Of a DNA stretch of 64,000 nucleotides, positions 1 through 8,059 are shown piece after piece (the first letter of the stretch is position 1; each line of letters starts with the position of its first letter). Under the pieces are notes generated by a model, which was not told where the DNA came from, did no database searches, and saw only the letters and a program-made list of their open reading frames with translations. Source of the stretch: Pseudomonas saudimassiliensis (GTDB lineage Bacteria > Pseudomonadota > Gammaproteobacteria > Pseudomonadales > Pseudomonadaceae); the NCBI RefSeq assembly GCF_000939975.1, contig NZ_LK391969.1:3190600-3254599 (forward strand). The letters run 5' to 3'. The position numbers and the translations under genes are program-made.

Positions 1-75
1 CTTGCGAAAAATACGTAACAAGCGCAGATCGGTATCACTGATTTGACCAGGCAGGGCCAGCTTACGGGTTTTCAT
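1..75 (-). CDS. LysR-family transcriptional regulator, N-terminal fragment
   Basis: The minus strand reads an ATG at 75 followed by 25 codons that run off the left edge. The peptide ends with IS-DTDLRLLRIFRK, which resembles the start of the winged helix-turn-helix domain of LysR regulators (a short basic lead followed by a D-L-x-x-L-x-x-F pattern). It is divergent from the aminotransferase gene at 228, the usual layout for a LysR activator of that gene, and P. aeruginosa has a regulator beside its beta-alanine genes (bauRABCD). Only 25 residues are visible, so the family call is tentative and the target is inferred from position. Confidence 0.55.
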   Translation of the reverse strand, partial: MKTRKLALPGQISDTDLRLLRIFRK

Positions 76-227
76 CTGCTATCTCACGAGAATCAACGGC
101 TAGCAGGATAGCGGAGGAGGCTGGATATGTTAAGTAATCACTTGCTTGAAGATAAATAAGTTGGGGTTTTACTTTCACGTGGGACTGACGAGACTGGCTG
201 CTACCGATAACCGTGAGGGGTGATGTA

Positions 228-1571
228 ATGTCTGATCTCAATACTCAGCGCCCTGCCGGACTGACCCCCGAGCAGCTTGACGCTTACTGGCTTCCATACT
301 CTGCCAATCGCCAGTTCAAAGCCGATCCGCGCATTATCGTGGGAGCGGAAGGCAGTTACTATTTCGATGCTGATGGTCGCAAGATCTTTGATGGTCTGTC
401 TGGCCTCTGGTGCTGCGGTGCCGGCCATAATCGTCCGGAAATTGCCGAGGCAGTCGCCAAGCAACTGCGTGAGCTGGATTATGCTCCCGCCTTCCAGTAC
501 GCCCATCCCAAAGCCTTCGAATTGGCCGAACGGATTACCCAGCTGACTCCGCGGGGCCTTGATCATGTGTTCTATACCAACTCGGGATCAGAAGCTGCGG
601 ACACCTCGCTGAAAATCGCCCGGGCCTACTGGCGCAAGAAAGGCAAACCAACGAAAACCAAGCTGATCGGGCGGGCCAAGGGCTACCATGGCGTTAACTT
701 CGGCGGTATCAGTCTCGGCGGTATCGGCGCCAACCGCACTTTGTTCGGGCAAGGGATTGACGCCGACCACCTGCCGCATACCCTGCTCAAGGAAAATCTC
801 TTCAGTCGCGGCATGCCCGAGCGTGGCGTCGAGCGCGCCGAAGATCTGCTTGAACTGATCGCCCTGCACGATGCATGCAATATTGCTGCGGTCATTATCG
901 AGCCGTTAGCGGGCTCTGCGGGGGTATTGCCGCCGCCGGTAGGTTATCTGCAACGTCTGCGGGAGATCTGCGATCAGCATGAGATTCTGCTGATATTTGA
1001 CGAGGTCATAACCGGTTTTGGACGAGTAGGCTCAAATACTGGCGCTGAAGAGTTCGGTGTCACCCCGGACATGATGAACGTGGCCAAACAGCTTACCAAC
1101 GGTGCTGTGCCGATGGGTGCGGTGATTGTGCAGCGTGAGATCTATCAGACCTTCATGGAGCAGGGCGGCCCGGAATATGCGATCGAACTGCCCCACGGTT
1201 ATACGTACTCCGGCCACCCGGTAGCCTGCGCCGCAGCACTGGCTTCCCTGGATATCCTGCAGAATGACCGCCTGGTTGATCGGGTCAAGGAAATGAGCCC
1301 GGTATTCGAGGATGCACTGCACGGGCTCAAGGGTAGTCGTTACGTCACGGATATCCGCAATTATGGAATGGCTGGCGCTTTGCAAATTGAAAGCTACCCC
1401 GGGGAGCCGGCACGCCGCCCTTATGAAATTGCCATGAAATGCTGGGAGAAAGGCTTTTACGTACGCTACGGCGGCGACACCATTCAGTTGGGTATGCCCT
1501 TCATCGTGGAACGGGAAGAGATTGATCGCGTCGTCAATGCGATCGGCGACGCCATCAGCGAACTGGACTGA
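228..1571 (+). CDS. bauA: Beta-alanine (omega-amino acid):pyruvate aminotransferase
   Basis: A cytoplasmic class III PLP aminotransferase of 447 residues, the usual length for Pseudomonas beta-alanine:pyruvate transaminase. It should move the amino group of beta-alanine to pyruvate, giving malonate semialdehyde and L-alanine. Visible marks are the TNSGSEAAD cofactor loop, FDEVITGFGR with the PLP-binding Asp near 258, and AKQLTNG with the PLP Lys near 287. I chose ATG 228, not the upstream GTG 213, because GAGGGG at 215-220 is a fitting ribosome-binding site. The dehydrogenase 33 bases downstream would use the semialdehyde. Other omega-amino acids could also be substrates. Confidence 0.88.
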   Translation: MSDLNTQRPAGLTPEQLDAYWLPYSANRQFKADPRIIVGAEGSYYFDADGRKIFDGLSGLWCCGAGHNRPEIAEAVAKQLRELDYAPAFQYAHPKAFELAERITQLTPRGLDHVFYTNSGSEAADTSLKIARAYWRKKGKPTKTKLIGRAKGYHGVNFGGISLGGIGANRTLFGQGIDADHLPHTLLKENLFSRGMPERGVERAEDLLELIALHDACNIAAVIIEPLAGSAGVLPPPVGYLQRLREICDQHEILLIFDEVITGFGRVGSNTGAEEFGVTPDMMNVAKQLTNGAVPMGAVIVQREIYQTFMEQGGPEYAIELPHGYTYSGHPVACAAALASLDILQNDRLVDRVKEMSPVFEDALHGLKGSRYVTDIRNYGMAGALQIESYPGEPARRPYEIAMKCWEKGFYVRYGGDTIQLGMPFIVEREEIDRVVNAIGDAISELD

Positions 1572-1604
1572 ATTACCAATAATAACTGGCAGAGAGAAGA
1601 GACG

Positions 1605-3095
1605 ATGAAGACAATCGGACACTTGATCAACGGCGCTATCGACACGCAATCCAGCCGGACCCAGGAGGTGTACAACCCGTCCACTGGCGAGGTGTCGAAA
1701 CATCTGGCGGTGGCGAGTAAGGCTACTGTGGAAGCGGCCATTGCAGCGGCCCAGGCCGCTTACCCCGCCTGGCGCAATACTCCGCCGCTCAAGCGCGCCA
1801 AGGTGATGTTCCGCTTCAAGGAGTTGCTGGAGCGAAATGCCGAAGAGATCTGCCGTTTGATTGGTGAAGAGCACGGTAAGATTGCCCATGACGCCATGGG
1901 AGAGCTGCAGCGGGGGATCGAAAACGTCGAATATGCCTGTGGCGCCCCGGAATTGTTAAAGGGTGAATTCAGTAAGAATGCCGGTCCAGCGATCGACTCC
2001 TGGAGCGAGTTCCAGCCACTGGGCGTGGTGGCGGGTATCACGCCCTTCAATTTCCCGGCCATGGTACCCCTGTGGATGTACCCCATGGCAATTGTCTGCG
2101 GCAATACCTTCGTACTCAAGCCGTCTGAGCGCAACCCGTCGGCGGTGCTTTTTATTGCTGAACTGCTGCATGAGGCTGGTCTTCCGCCGGGTGTGCTCAA
2201 CGTCGTCAATGGCGACAAGGAAGCAGTGGATGTACTGCTATCCGATGCGCGCGTGCAGGCAGTGAGCTTCGTAGGCTCGACGCCCATTGCAGAATATATC
2301 TACACCACGGCGAGTGCCCATGGTAAGCGCTGCCAGGCGCTGGGTGGCGCGAAGAACCATGCTATCGTGATGCCGGACGCTGATATGGACAACGCGGTAT
2401 CGGCACTGGTGGGTGCTGCCTTCGGTTCATCCGGTGAGCGTTGCATGGCGCTGTCAGTTGCCGTGGCGGTTGGTGACGAGGCGGCGGATGCGCTGATCAG
2501 CAAGATGTCCGAGCAGATGAAAAAGCTCAAGGTCGGGGCGTTTTCCGACAAGAGCAACGACTTTGGCCCGCTCATTACCCGTGCGCATCAGGAAAAGGTC
2601 CGTGGGTATATCAGGAGCGCCGAGGAGCAAGGCGCCACGCTGGTGGTCGATGGTCGTAAGCCGACGGTGACGGGTTACGAACAGGGGTTTTATGTCGGCG
2701 GCACTTTGATTGACAACGTGACCGCTGAGATGACCTGTTATAAAGAAGAGATTTTTGGGCCGGTACTCTTGGTCATGCGGGTCAACAGCATGGAGGAAGC
2801 CATGCAATTGATTAACGATCATGAATACGGCAACGGTACCTGTATCTTTACCCGTGACGGTGAAGCGGCGCGTTATTTCAGCGACAACATCATGGTGGGC
2901 ATGGTTGGCATCAACGTGCCCTTGCCGGTACCCGTGGCCTATCACAGCTTTGGTGGCTGGAAGCGTTCACTGTTTGGTGACCTGCACGCCTATGGACCTG
3001 ATGCGGTGCGCTTCTATACCAAGCGCAAAACGATTACCCAGCGCTGGCCGTCAGCCGGGGTACGGGAGGGAGCGCAATTTTCCTTCCCTTCTTGA
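1605..3095 (+). CDS. mmsA: Methylmalonate/malonate-semialdehyde dehydrogenase (CoA-acylating)
   Basis: A 496-residue aldehyde dehydrogenase of the CoA-acylating MmsA/IolA/BauC family, the standard length. It should oxidise malonate semialdehyde to acetyl-CoA plus CO2 (or methylmalonate semialdehyde to propionyl-CoA) with NAD and CoA. The catalytic Cys280 lies in GSSGERCMA, and the Rossmann part shows ITPFNFPAMVPLWM and FVGSTPIAEY. The gene follows the transaminase by 33 bases with AGAGAAGAG before the ATG, so the two are probably one operon. Valine or inositol catabolism is a possible alternative, but the beta-alanine transaminase next to it favours the malonate semialdehyde role. Confidence 0.88.
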   Translation: MKTIGHLINGAIDTQSSRTQEVYNPSTGEVSKHLAVASKATVEAAIAAAQAAYPAWRNTPPLKRAKVMFRFKELLERNAEEICRLIGEEHGKIAHDAMGELQRGIENVEYACGAPELLKGEFSKNAGPAIDSWSEFQPLGVVAGITPFNFPAMVPLWMYPMAIVCGNTFVLKPSERNPSAVLFIAELLHEAGLPPGVLNVVNGDKEAVDVLLSDARVQAVSFVGSTPIAEYIYTTASAHGKRCQALGGAKNHAIVMPDADMDNAVSALVGAAFGSSGERCMALSVAVAVGDEAADALISKMSEQMKKLKVGAFSDKSNDFGPLITRAHQEKVRGYIRSAEEQGATLVVDGRKPTVTGYEQGFYVGGTLIDNVTAEMTCYKEEIFGPVLLVMRVNSMEEAMQLINDHEYGNGTCIFTRDGEAARYFSDNIMVGMVGINVPLPVPVAYHSFGGWKRSLFGDLHAYGPDAVRFYTKRKTITQRWPSAGVREGAQFSFPS

Positions 3096-3134
3096 ACAAG
3101 GGCTTGGCATAGGTTGAAGCTATTTGTTTCGGAG

Positions 3135-3163
3135 CGCCCGGTGCACAGTACCGGGCGTTTTTT
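3135..3163 (+). terminator. Rho-independent terminator of the bauA-mmsA operon
   Basis: CGCCCGGT at 3135-3142 pairs with ACCGGGCG at 3150-3157 around a 7-base loop, and six T follow at 3158-3163. It lies 40 bases after the mmsA stop. Confidence 0.9.
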
Positions 3164-3221
3164 GAAACGCGACCTTGGTTGGTCTCCGTTCATATCTATC
3201 CAAGCTACACCTGGCATAAGC

Positions 3222-3250
3222 AAAAGGCCGGATCATTTGCCCCGGCCTTT
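3222..3250 (-). terminator. Rho-independent terminator of dadX
   Basis: On the minus strand AAAGGCCGG (3250-3242) pairs with CCGGCCTTT (3231-3223), ending in four T. It sits 21 bases past the dadX stop and faces the mmsA terminator, so the two convergent operons each have their own end. Confidence 0.8.
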
Positions 3251-3271
3251 CGCATGTAACCGTGGTAACGC

Positions 3272-4342
3272 CTAATTGAGATAATGCCGCGGCACCCGGT
3301 TCAGATTGCAGAACAGCTGGTAAGGAATGGTGTCAGCCCAGTTGGCTACCTCGCTGGCCAGCACGCCTTCGCCCCATAGCTGCACGGAACTGCCCAAGCC
3401 AACTGCCGGCAAGTCGGTGAGATCGACTGTCAGCATATCCATGGAGACCCGACCGATCAGCTCAGTGCGCTGGTTGTCGACCAGCACTGGGGTACCGCTC
3501 TTGGCGTGACGGGGATAGCCGTCCGCATACCCCATGGCCACCACGCCGATGCGGGTGGGACGCCTGCTGATGAACTGTGCGCCATAGCCGACCGACTCGC
3601 CGCAGCTAACGTTGTGCACAGCAATGACCCGTGAGTTCAGTTGCATTACGGGTTTCAGCCTGGCGGCATTCTTTTGACCAGGAGCGAAGGGGGAGGCGCC
3701 ATATAACATGATACCCGGCCGCAACCAGTCACCCTGAGCCTGGGGCCAGGCCAGTGCGCCAGCGGAGTTGCACAAGCTGGATGGGCCTTGCAGCTGGGCC
3801 GTGGTCTCGTTGAAGCAGAGTAATTGCTGCATGGTGGTATCGCAGTCCGGTTCATCGGCGCGGGAGAAGTGGGTCATCTTTACCAGGCTGGAAACCTTGT
3901 CCGTGGCTTGCAATGTGCGCCAGATCTCCCCGTATTCTTCAGGTTTGAAGCCCACCCGATGCATGCCGGTGTCCAGTTTTAGCCAGACTTGGAGCGGGTG
4001 CTCGATATGGGCTTCATCCAGATCGCGCAGCTGTCCATGATGATGAATGACGACCCAGAGGTCGTATTGCTGAATCAAGGGCAATTCCGTTGGGTCAAAC
4101 CATCCCTCCAATAACAAGATAGGTTTTTGAATACCGGCATGGCGCAGGAGCAGGGCTTCCTCAATACAGGCGACGGCAAAGCCGTCTGCGGACTCCGCCA
4201 GGGTTTGGGCGCAACGAATGGCGCCGTGACCGTAGGCGTTGGCTTTGATGACTGCCAGCGCCTTGTTGCCGTAGAGTTGCCTGGCCAATTGGTAGTTATG
4301 ACGCAAAGCGCCAAGATCGATCAATGCATGGGCTGGACGCAT
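3272..4342 (-). CDS. dadX: Catabolic alanine racemase (DadX type)
   Basis: A 356-residue alanine racemase that interconverts L- and D-alanine with PLP. Visible are AVIKANAYGHG with the PLP Lys (Lys33 from the chosen start), GMHRVGF, and the catalytic Tyr in ESVGYGAQF. I chose ATG 4342 (MRPAHALIDL) over ATG 4351 because it matches the start of Pseudomonas DadX as I remember it and has GAGA at good spacing. In P. aeruginosa dadX lies next to a RidA-family gene (PA5303) and dadA, and the same dadX-ridA pair is seen here without dadA. Beside a transaminase that makes L-alanine, it probably feeds alanine into D-alanine oxidation and back to pyruvate. A biosynthetic Alr role cannot be excluded. Confidence 0.87.
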   Translation of the reverse strand: MRPAHALIDLGALRHNYQLARQLYGNKALAVIKANAYGHGAIRCAQTLAESADGFAVACIEEALLLRHAGIQKPILLLEGWFDPTELPLIQQYDLWVVIHHHGQLRDLDEAHIEHPLQVWLKLDTGMHRVGFKPEEYGEIWRTLQATDKVSSLVKMTHFSRADEPDCDTTMQQLLCFNETTAQLQGPSSLCNSAGALAWPQAQGDWLRPGIMLYGASPFAPGQKNAARLKPVMQLNSRVIAVHNVSCGESVGYGAQFISRRPTRIGVVAMGYADGYPRHAKSGTPVLVDNQRTELIGRVSMDMLTVDLTDLPAVGLGSSVQLWGEGVLASEVANWADTIPYQLFCNLNRVPRHYLN

Positions 4343-4367
4343 GGGTTTCATTCTCGGGGTTGGCTAT

Positions 4368-4724
4368 TTAGAGAGCGGCGACGATGGCGATTTCCACCAG
4401 GACATCCGGTGTGAGCCATTCCGCCTTTAACATGGTGCGATCGGGCGCCGCCCCCTCGGGCAACCATTGCTCCCATATCCTGTCGATGGTTTCAAAATCA
4501 GAGGTGGGGTTCTGGAGGTATATGGTTGCAGATAACAGTTTGGACTTGTCACTACCGGCGTCCGCCAGTAGTTGTTCAATGGCCGCCAGGGTATTGTTCG
4601 CTTGCATGTGCAGATCACTTCCGGTTGGCGTGGCATCGGCAAATCGGCCAGCCAGATAAACTTCGTCCTGATGTACCAGTACTTGCCCCATCTGCACATT
4701 GGTATATAGAGCTTGGGTATTCAT
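4368..4724 (-). CDS. RidA/YjgF/RutC-family reactive imine deaminase
   Basis: A 118-residue protein of the RidA superfamily. The family hydrolyses reactive enamines/imines such as 2-aminoacrylate, protecting PLP enzymes; RutC is a pyrimidine-pathway member. Marks are VYLAGRFADAT, TLAAIEQLLADAG and the C-terminal VLVEIAIVAAL. ATG 4724 is preferred over ATG 4760 because AAGGAG sits 7 bases before it. The gene is 25 bases upstream of dadX on the same strand and likely co-transcribed. The pairing matches the dad locus of P. aeruginosa, so a DadX-protecting role is as likely as a RutC-like one. Confidence 0.8.
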   Translation of the reverse strand: MNTQALYTNVQMGQVLVHQDEVYLAGRFADATPTGSDLHMQANNTLAAIEQLLADAGSDKSKLLSATIYLQNPTSDFETIDRIWEQWLPEGAAPDRTMLKAEWLTPDVLVEIAIVAAL

Positions 4725-4780
4725 TTCGCGCTCCTTATTGTTAATTTCTGTCTCACACATCGCTCTGTTGGTCGAAGCCT

Positions 4781-4794
4781 AGACAATCCTGTCT
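4781..4794. promoter_or_regulatory. Inverted repeat in the ridA/rutR divergent promoter region
   Basis: AGACA at 4781-4785 and TGTCT at 4790-4794 form a perfect 5-4-5 palindrome between the divergent ridA and TetR genes. The GAC/GTC core recalls the RutR operator TTGACCA-NN-TGGTCAA, so it may be the autoregulatory site. The match is partial and the assignment is an inference. Confidence 0.35.
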
Positions 4795-4913
4795 GGCCCG
4801 TTAGGTGCCAGGATTGCCGACGTGTATACTTGTGCGCCTCATGCTCCAGCACCGCACAGTCGCCGGGGCTGGAGCGCTGTCGCCGTTTTATGACCCAACC
4901 AAGAGGGTACCCC

Positions 4914-5594
4914 TTGGACGAAAACACTCACCGTTTAGCTATGAAGGCCTCCTCAGATGGCGATACGGCTAAACCCCGCAAGCGTTCAATGGCGAGAAAA
5001 GCCCAGGAATCTCGCATCCTTGAAGCTGCTGAGATGCTGTTCGCTCAATATGGCTATAACGGGGTCTCCATCGAGGCGATCGCTGAGCAAGCCGGCCTCT
5101 CCAAACAAAACATGCTTTATTATTTTCCTTCCAAGGAATACCTGTATCACCATGTGCTGACAAACGTGCTCGATCTCTGGATCGACAAGATGGCGCTATT
5201 TGAGCAAGCGGGGGACACCCCCGCCAGCAAGTTGCGCAGCTATATTCTCGGTAAACTGGAACTGTCACGTTTGCGGCCAAATGGTTCGAAAATATTTGCC
5301 AATGAGATAATCAATGGCGCGCCTCACATCAAGGAATATCTGCAGCAGAAGCTATTGCCCAAACTCGACACCGATATTGCCTTGGTCAAACAGTGGATTA
5401 CCGATGGCCTGATGGACCCGGTAGATCCTTACCATCTGTTCTTTTCAATTTGGGCTACGACCCAGACCTATGCTGATTTTTCGACCCAGATTGCATTGGT
5501 GATGCATAAGGACAGTCTGGAAACTACTGACTATGAAGATGCCGGACGCTTCCTCACCCATATCATTCTCAAAGGTGTCGGGCTGAGCGAATAG
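4914..5594 (+). CDS. rutR: RutR-like TetR-family transcriptional regulator
   Basis: A 226-residue TetR regulator. The N-terminal helix-turn-helix runs through ILEAAEMLFAQYGYNG to SKQNMLYYFPSKEYLYHHVL. The ligand domain keeps features I recall from E. coli RutR: KLELSRLRP, EIINGAP, DPYHLFFSIWATTQ and YADFSTQ. RutR is known to bind uracil/thymine and repress pyrimidine catabolism genes. TTG 4914 is chosen because AAGAGGG sits 6 bases before it; ATG 4890 and ATG 4941 are alternatives without a clear ribosome-binding site. It probably controls the surrounding operons, including the F420 genes, whose promoter carries RutR-like palindromes. Confidence 0.8.
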   Translation: MDENTHRLAMKASSDGDTAKPRKRSMARKAQESRILEAAEMLFAQYGYNGVSIEAIAEQAGLSKQNMLYYFPSKEYLYHHVLTNVLDLWIDKMALFEQAGDTPASKLRSYILGKLELSRLRPNGSKIFANEIINGAPHIKEYLQQKLLPKLDTDIALVKQWITDGLMDPVDPYHLFFSIWATTQTYADFSTQIALVMHKDSLETTDYEDAGRFLTHIILKGVGLSE

Positions 5595-5607
5595 CGCGTT
5601 ATCCGTT

Positions 5608-5642
5608 GCCCTGAAGAGAGCCAGTGCATGCTCCTTCAGGGC
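5608..5642. terminator. Stem-loop between convergent rutR and hydrolase genes
   Basis: GCCCTGAAG at 5608-5616 pairs perfectly with CTTCAGGGC at 5634-5642. It sits between the two convergent stops, the place for a shared terminator, but there is no T-tract on either side. Confidence 0.5.
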
Positions 5643-5659
5643 GGCGGTGCCCGCTCAGA

Positions 5660-6892
5660 TCAACTATTGGCACGCTCCACTACGGCCTGGAACAGCACGT
5701 TGCAGCCGGCTGCCAGATCTTCCGGCGTCGCATTTTCAGCTTCGTTATGGCTAATACCATTTTCGCAGGGTACAAACACCATGGCCGTTGGTGCTACGCG
5801 AGAGATATAGCAGGCGTCATGTCCGGCTCCGCTGACGATATCCCGGTGGCTATAACCAAAATCCTTTGCAGCCTGGCGTACCAGCTCGACACAGTCACGG
5901 TCGAAAGGCACCGGCGGGGAGTACCAGATCTGCTCGAAAGCCATTTCCAGCCCCAACTCCGTGGATACCGAGTCGGCTGTCTCACGCAGGGCCTGATCCA
6001 TCTTTTGCAGGACATCCGCATCCGGATGGCGAAAATCTACGGTAAAGAATACCTCGCCCGGAATCACATTCCGCGAATTGGGAAAGACCTGTACCAGGCC
6101 TACGGTGGCGCAGGCATTAGGCTGATGGGCGAGGCCTATCTTGTTGACCTGGTCAATCAAGCGAGCCGCACCCACCAAGGCGTCTCGCCGACGATTCATC
6201 GGTGTGGGCCCCGCATGGGATTCCTGGCCGGTGAGGGTGATTTCATACCAGCGTTGACCTTGCGCGTCAGTCACGACACCGATCTGTTTCTTTTCATCTT
6301 CCAGAATCGGGCCCTGCTCGATATGCGCCTCAAAAAACGCCTTGAAAGGACGGCCACCAACGTCTTCGGTGCCGTTATAACCGATGCGTGCCAGCTCCTC
6401 GCCCATGGTCTTGCCGTCCAGATCAGCGCGACTCAACCCGTAATCCAGGTCAAACACCCCGGCGAATACGCCGGACGCCACCATGGCCGGTGGGAAGCGT
6501 GAGCCTTCCTCATTGGTCCATACCGAGGCTTCAATGGGCGCGCGGGTTTCCATCCCGTTGTCATTCAGTGTGCGAATGACCTCCAGGCCGGCCAACACGC
6601 CGTAAATACCATCAAACTTACCGCCAGTAGGTTGGGTATCCAGGTGGCTGCCCATTACCACAGGGGGCAAGGAATCATCGAGCCCGGCACGGCGCGCGAA
6701 GATATTGCCCATCTTGTCGATGCGAATGGTGCAGCCCGCCTCTTTGCTCCAACGCACAAACAAATCACGGCCCTGCTTGTCCAGATCGGTCAAGGCCAAT
6801 CGGCAGACCCCCCCTTTTTCCGTTCCGCCAATCTCGCCCATTTCCATCAAGCTCTGCCACAGCCGTGCCTGGTTGATCATGGTTTTCTGCAT
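5660..6892 (-). CDS. N-carbamoyl-beta-alanine amidohydrolase-like M20-family hydrolase
   Basis: A 410-residue dinuclear metal hydrolase of the M20 subfamily containing beta-ureidopropionase (PydC/AmaB), N-carbamoyl-L-amino acid hydrolase and allantoate amidohydrolase. Metal and substrate residues are visible in GSHLDTQPTGGKFDG, WTNEEGSRF, AHIEQGP and NGISHNEAE, with the dimer-domain motif ESHAGPTPM. Beta-ureidopropionase makes beta-alanine, CO2 and ammonia, and beta-alanine is the substrate of the transaminase at 228, so this activity is favoured by context; an allantoate or hydantoin-derived substrate is possible. GAGG lies 8 bases before ATG 6892. The gene follows the F420 operon on the same strand, 125 bases away. 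Confidence 0.8.
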   Translation of the reverse strand: MQKTMINQARLWQSLMEMGEIGGTEKGGVCRLALTDLDKQGRDLFVRWSKEAGCTIRIDKMGNIFARRAGLDDSLPPVVMGSHLDTQPTGGKFDGIYGVLAGLEVIRTLNDNGMETRAPIEASVWTNEEGSRFPPAMVASGVFAGVFDLDYGLSRADLDGKTMGEELARIGYNGTEDVGGRPFKAFFEAHIEQGPILEDEKKQIGVVTDAQGQRWYEITLTGQESHAGPTPMNRRRDALVGAARLIDQVNKIGLAHQPNACATVGLVQVFPNSRNVIPGEVFFTVDFRHPDADVLQKMDQALRETADSVSTELGLEMAFEQIWYSPPVPFDRDCVELVRQAAKDFGYSHRDIVSGAGHDACYISRVAPTAMVFVPCENGISHNEAENATPEDLAAGCNVLFQAVVERANS

Positions 6893-6987
6893 TGTGATTG
6901 CCTCATTCGGTCATTTATTGTTTTGGTTGCCCCAGTCCTTACCGGGTTGCAGGCGCCCGGCTAGACCGAGAGCGCAGGTTTTTGCCA

Positions 6988-7011
6988 ACCGGTGGCGCAG
7001 GCGCCACCGGT
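6988..7011 (-). terminator. Stem-loop after the F420-dependent oxidoreductase gene
   Basis: ACCGGTGGC at 6988-6996 pairs perfectly with GCCACCGGT at 7003-7011 around a 6-base loop, 6 bases past the stop of the oxidoreductase gene. No T-tract follows, so it may reduce rather than end read-through into the hydrolase gene or stabilise the mRNA end. Confidence 0.5.
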
Positions 7012-7017
7012 GTCAGC

Positions 7018-8022
7018 TCAGGTCCGGAATTTGGGGATGATGTGTTCGCCGTACTGCGCGATGATGTTTTCCTCATCGCCATTGTCGAGATAGATGTTGA
7101 ATTGTGTCGTTCCGGCTGCTTTCAGCTCATTGAGCTTGCTGACATGTTGGTCGGCTTCACCGAGCACGCAGAAGCTTTCCACAATGTCCGGGGTGATGAA
7201 GTCGAGGAAAGGATTATCGCTCTGGCCGTGCTTGGAATAATCGTAACCCTTACGCTTCTCGATATAGTCGGTCAGGCTGGAGGGCACGGTGCCGCTGTCG
7301 GTACCATATTTTTCAACGATGTCGGCGACGTGGTTGCCGACCATGGCCGGGAACCATTTGGTGGCCTCGATACACTGCTCCCGACTGCCGAAGTAAGCGG
7401 GGGCAGCGACGATCACCTTGTAATTGTCCATGTTGCGGCCGGCTTCTTTGCCCGCAGTGATGCTTTGCTCGGCCAGCCACTTGACGATACTCGGCTCGCC
7501 GATCTGCAAAATCACGCCATCGCCCACTTCCCCGGCGGTTTTTAACGCCATGGGACCGTATGCTCCGATGTGGACAGGCAATTCGTAGCCATCGGCCCAG
7601 GGAAATTTGACCGGTTCAGGGCATTCGCCGTACATCACTTCCTCACCCCGGATCATGGCTTTGACCTTGGTGGTGAATTCAGCCACGCGAGCCAGCGAAG
7701 CGGGCTTCTTGCCCATTACCCTTACCGAACTGTCACCGCGGCCCAGGCCGATATCAAAGCGGCCGCCGCTCTGCTTGGCGAGACTGCCAAACAGGCTGGC
7801 AGCCAACGACCAGTCTCGGGCGTTGGGGTTGGTGACACACGGCGCAAAACGCATTGTCTTGGTGTGCTCCATGCACATGGCGATCGCGGGGTAACATTCT
7901 CGCCAAAGAATATGCGAGTCATAAAACCAGCAATAGGCGAAGCCGGCCTCTTCGGCCTGTTTGACCAGATTACGAGCCCGTTCGGGGCTGACGAACCCTT
8001 TAAAGCAAATACCGAATTCCAT
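7018..8022 (-). CDS. Luciferase-like (LLM) oxidoreductase, predicted F420-dependent, CPS_4043-like
   Basis: A 334-residue TIM-barrel protein of the bacterial luciferase-like superfamily. It resembles the branch related to methylene-tetrahydromethanopterin reductase. Visible segments are GFAYCWFYDSHILWRE, RFAPCVTNPNARDW, RFDIGLGRGDSS and GAYGPMALKTAGEVGDGVI, the last typical of F420 or FMN phosphate binding. From memory it fits the family named after Colwellia CPS_4043, whose substrate is unknown. AGGAG lies before ATG 8022. It ends the cof operon, 37 bases after the NADPH:F420 oxidoreductase gene, and is the only LLM enzyme in the window, so it is the likely consumer of the F420 made here. 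RutA is also an LLM protein, but uses FMN and oxygen. Confidence 0.82.
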   Translation of the reverse strand: MEFGICFKGFVSPERARNLVKQAEEAGFAYCWFYDSHILWRECYPAIAMCMEHTKTMRFAPCVTNPNARDWSLAASLFGSLAKQSGGRFDIGLGRGDSSVRVMGKKPASLARVAEFTTKVKAMIRGEEVMYGECPEPVKFPWADGYELPVHIGAYGPMALKTAGEVGDGVILQIGEPSIVKWLAEQSITAGKEAGRNMDNYKVIVAAPAYFGSREQCIEATKWFPAMVGNHVADIVEKYGTDSGTVPSSLTDYIEKRKGYDYSKHGQSDNPFLDFITPDIVESFCVLGEADQHVSKLNELKAAGTTQFNIYLDNGDEENIIAQYGEHIIPKFRT

Positions 8023-8059
8023 TGTTATTCTCCTGTGTCGGTAGGTACTTGTTGCTACG

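Noticed and set aside
7018-8022. RutA pyrimidine monooxygenase
   Set aside because: RutA is also luciferase-like and would fit the RutR regulator, but this protein is nearer the mer-like F420 branch, is encoded with F420 genes, and rutB and rutD-G genes are absent.
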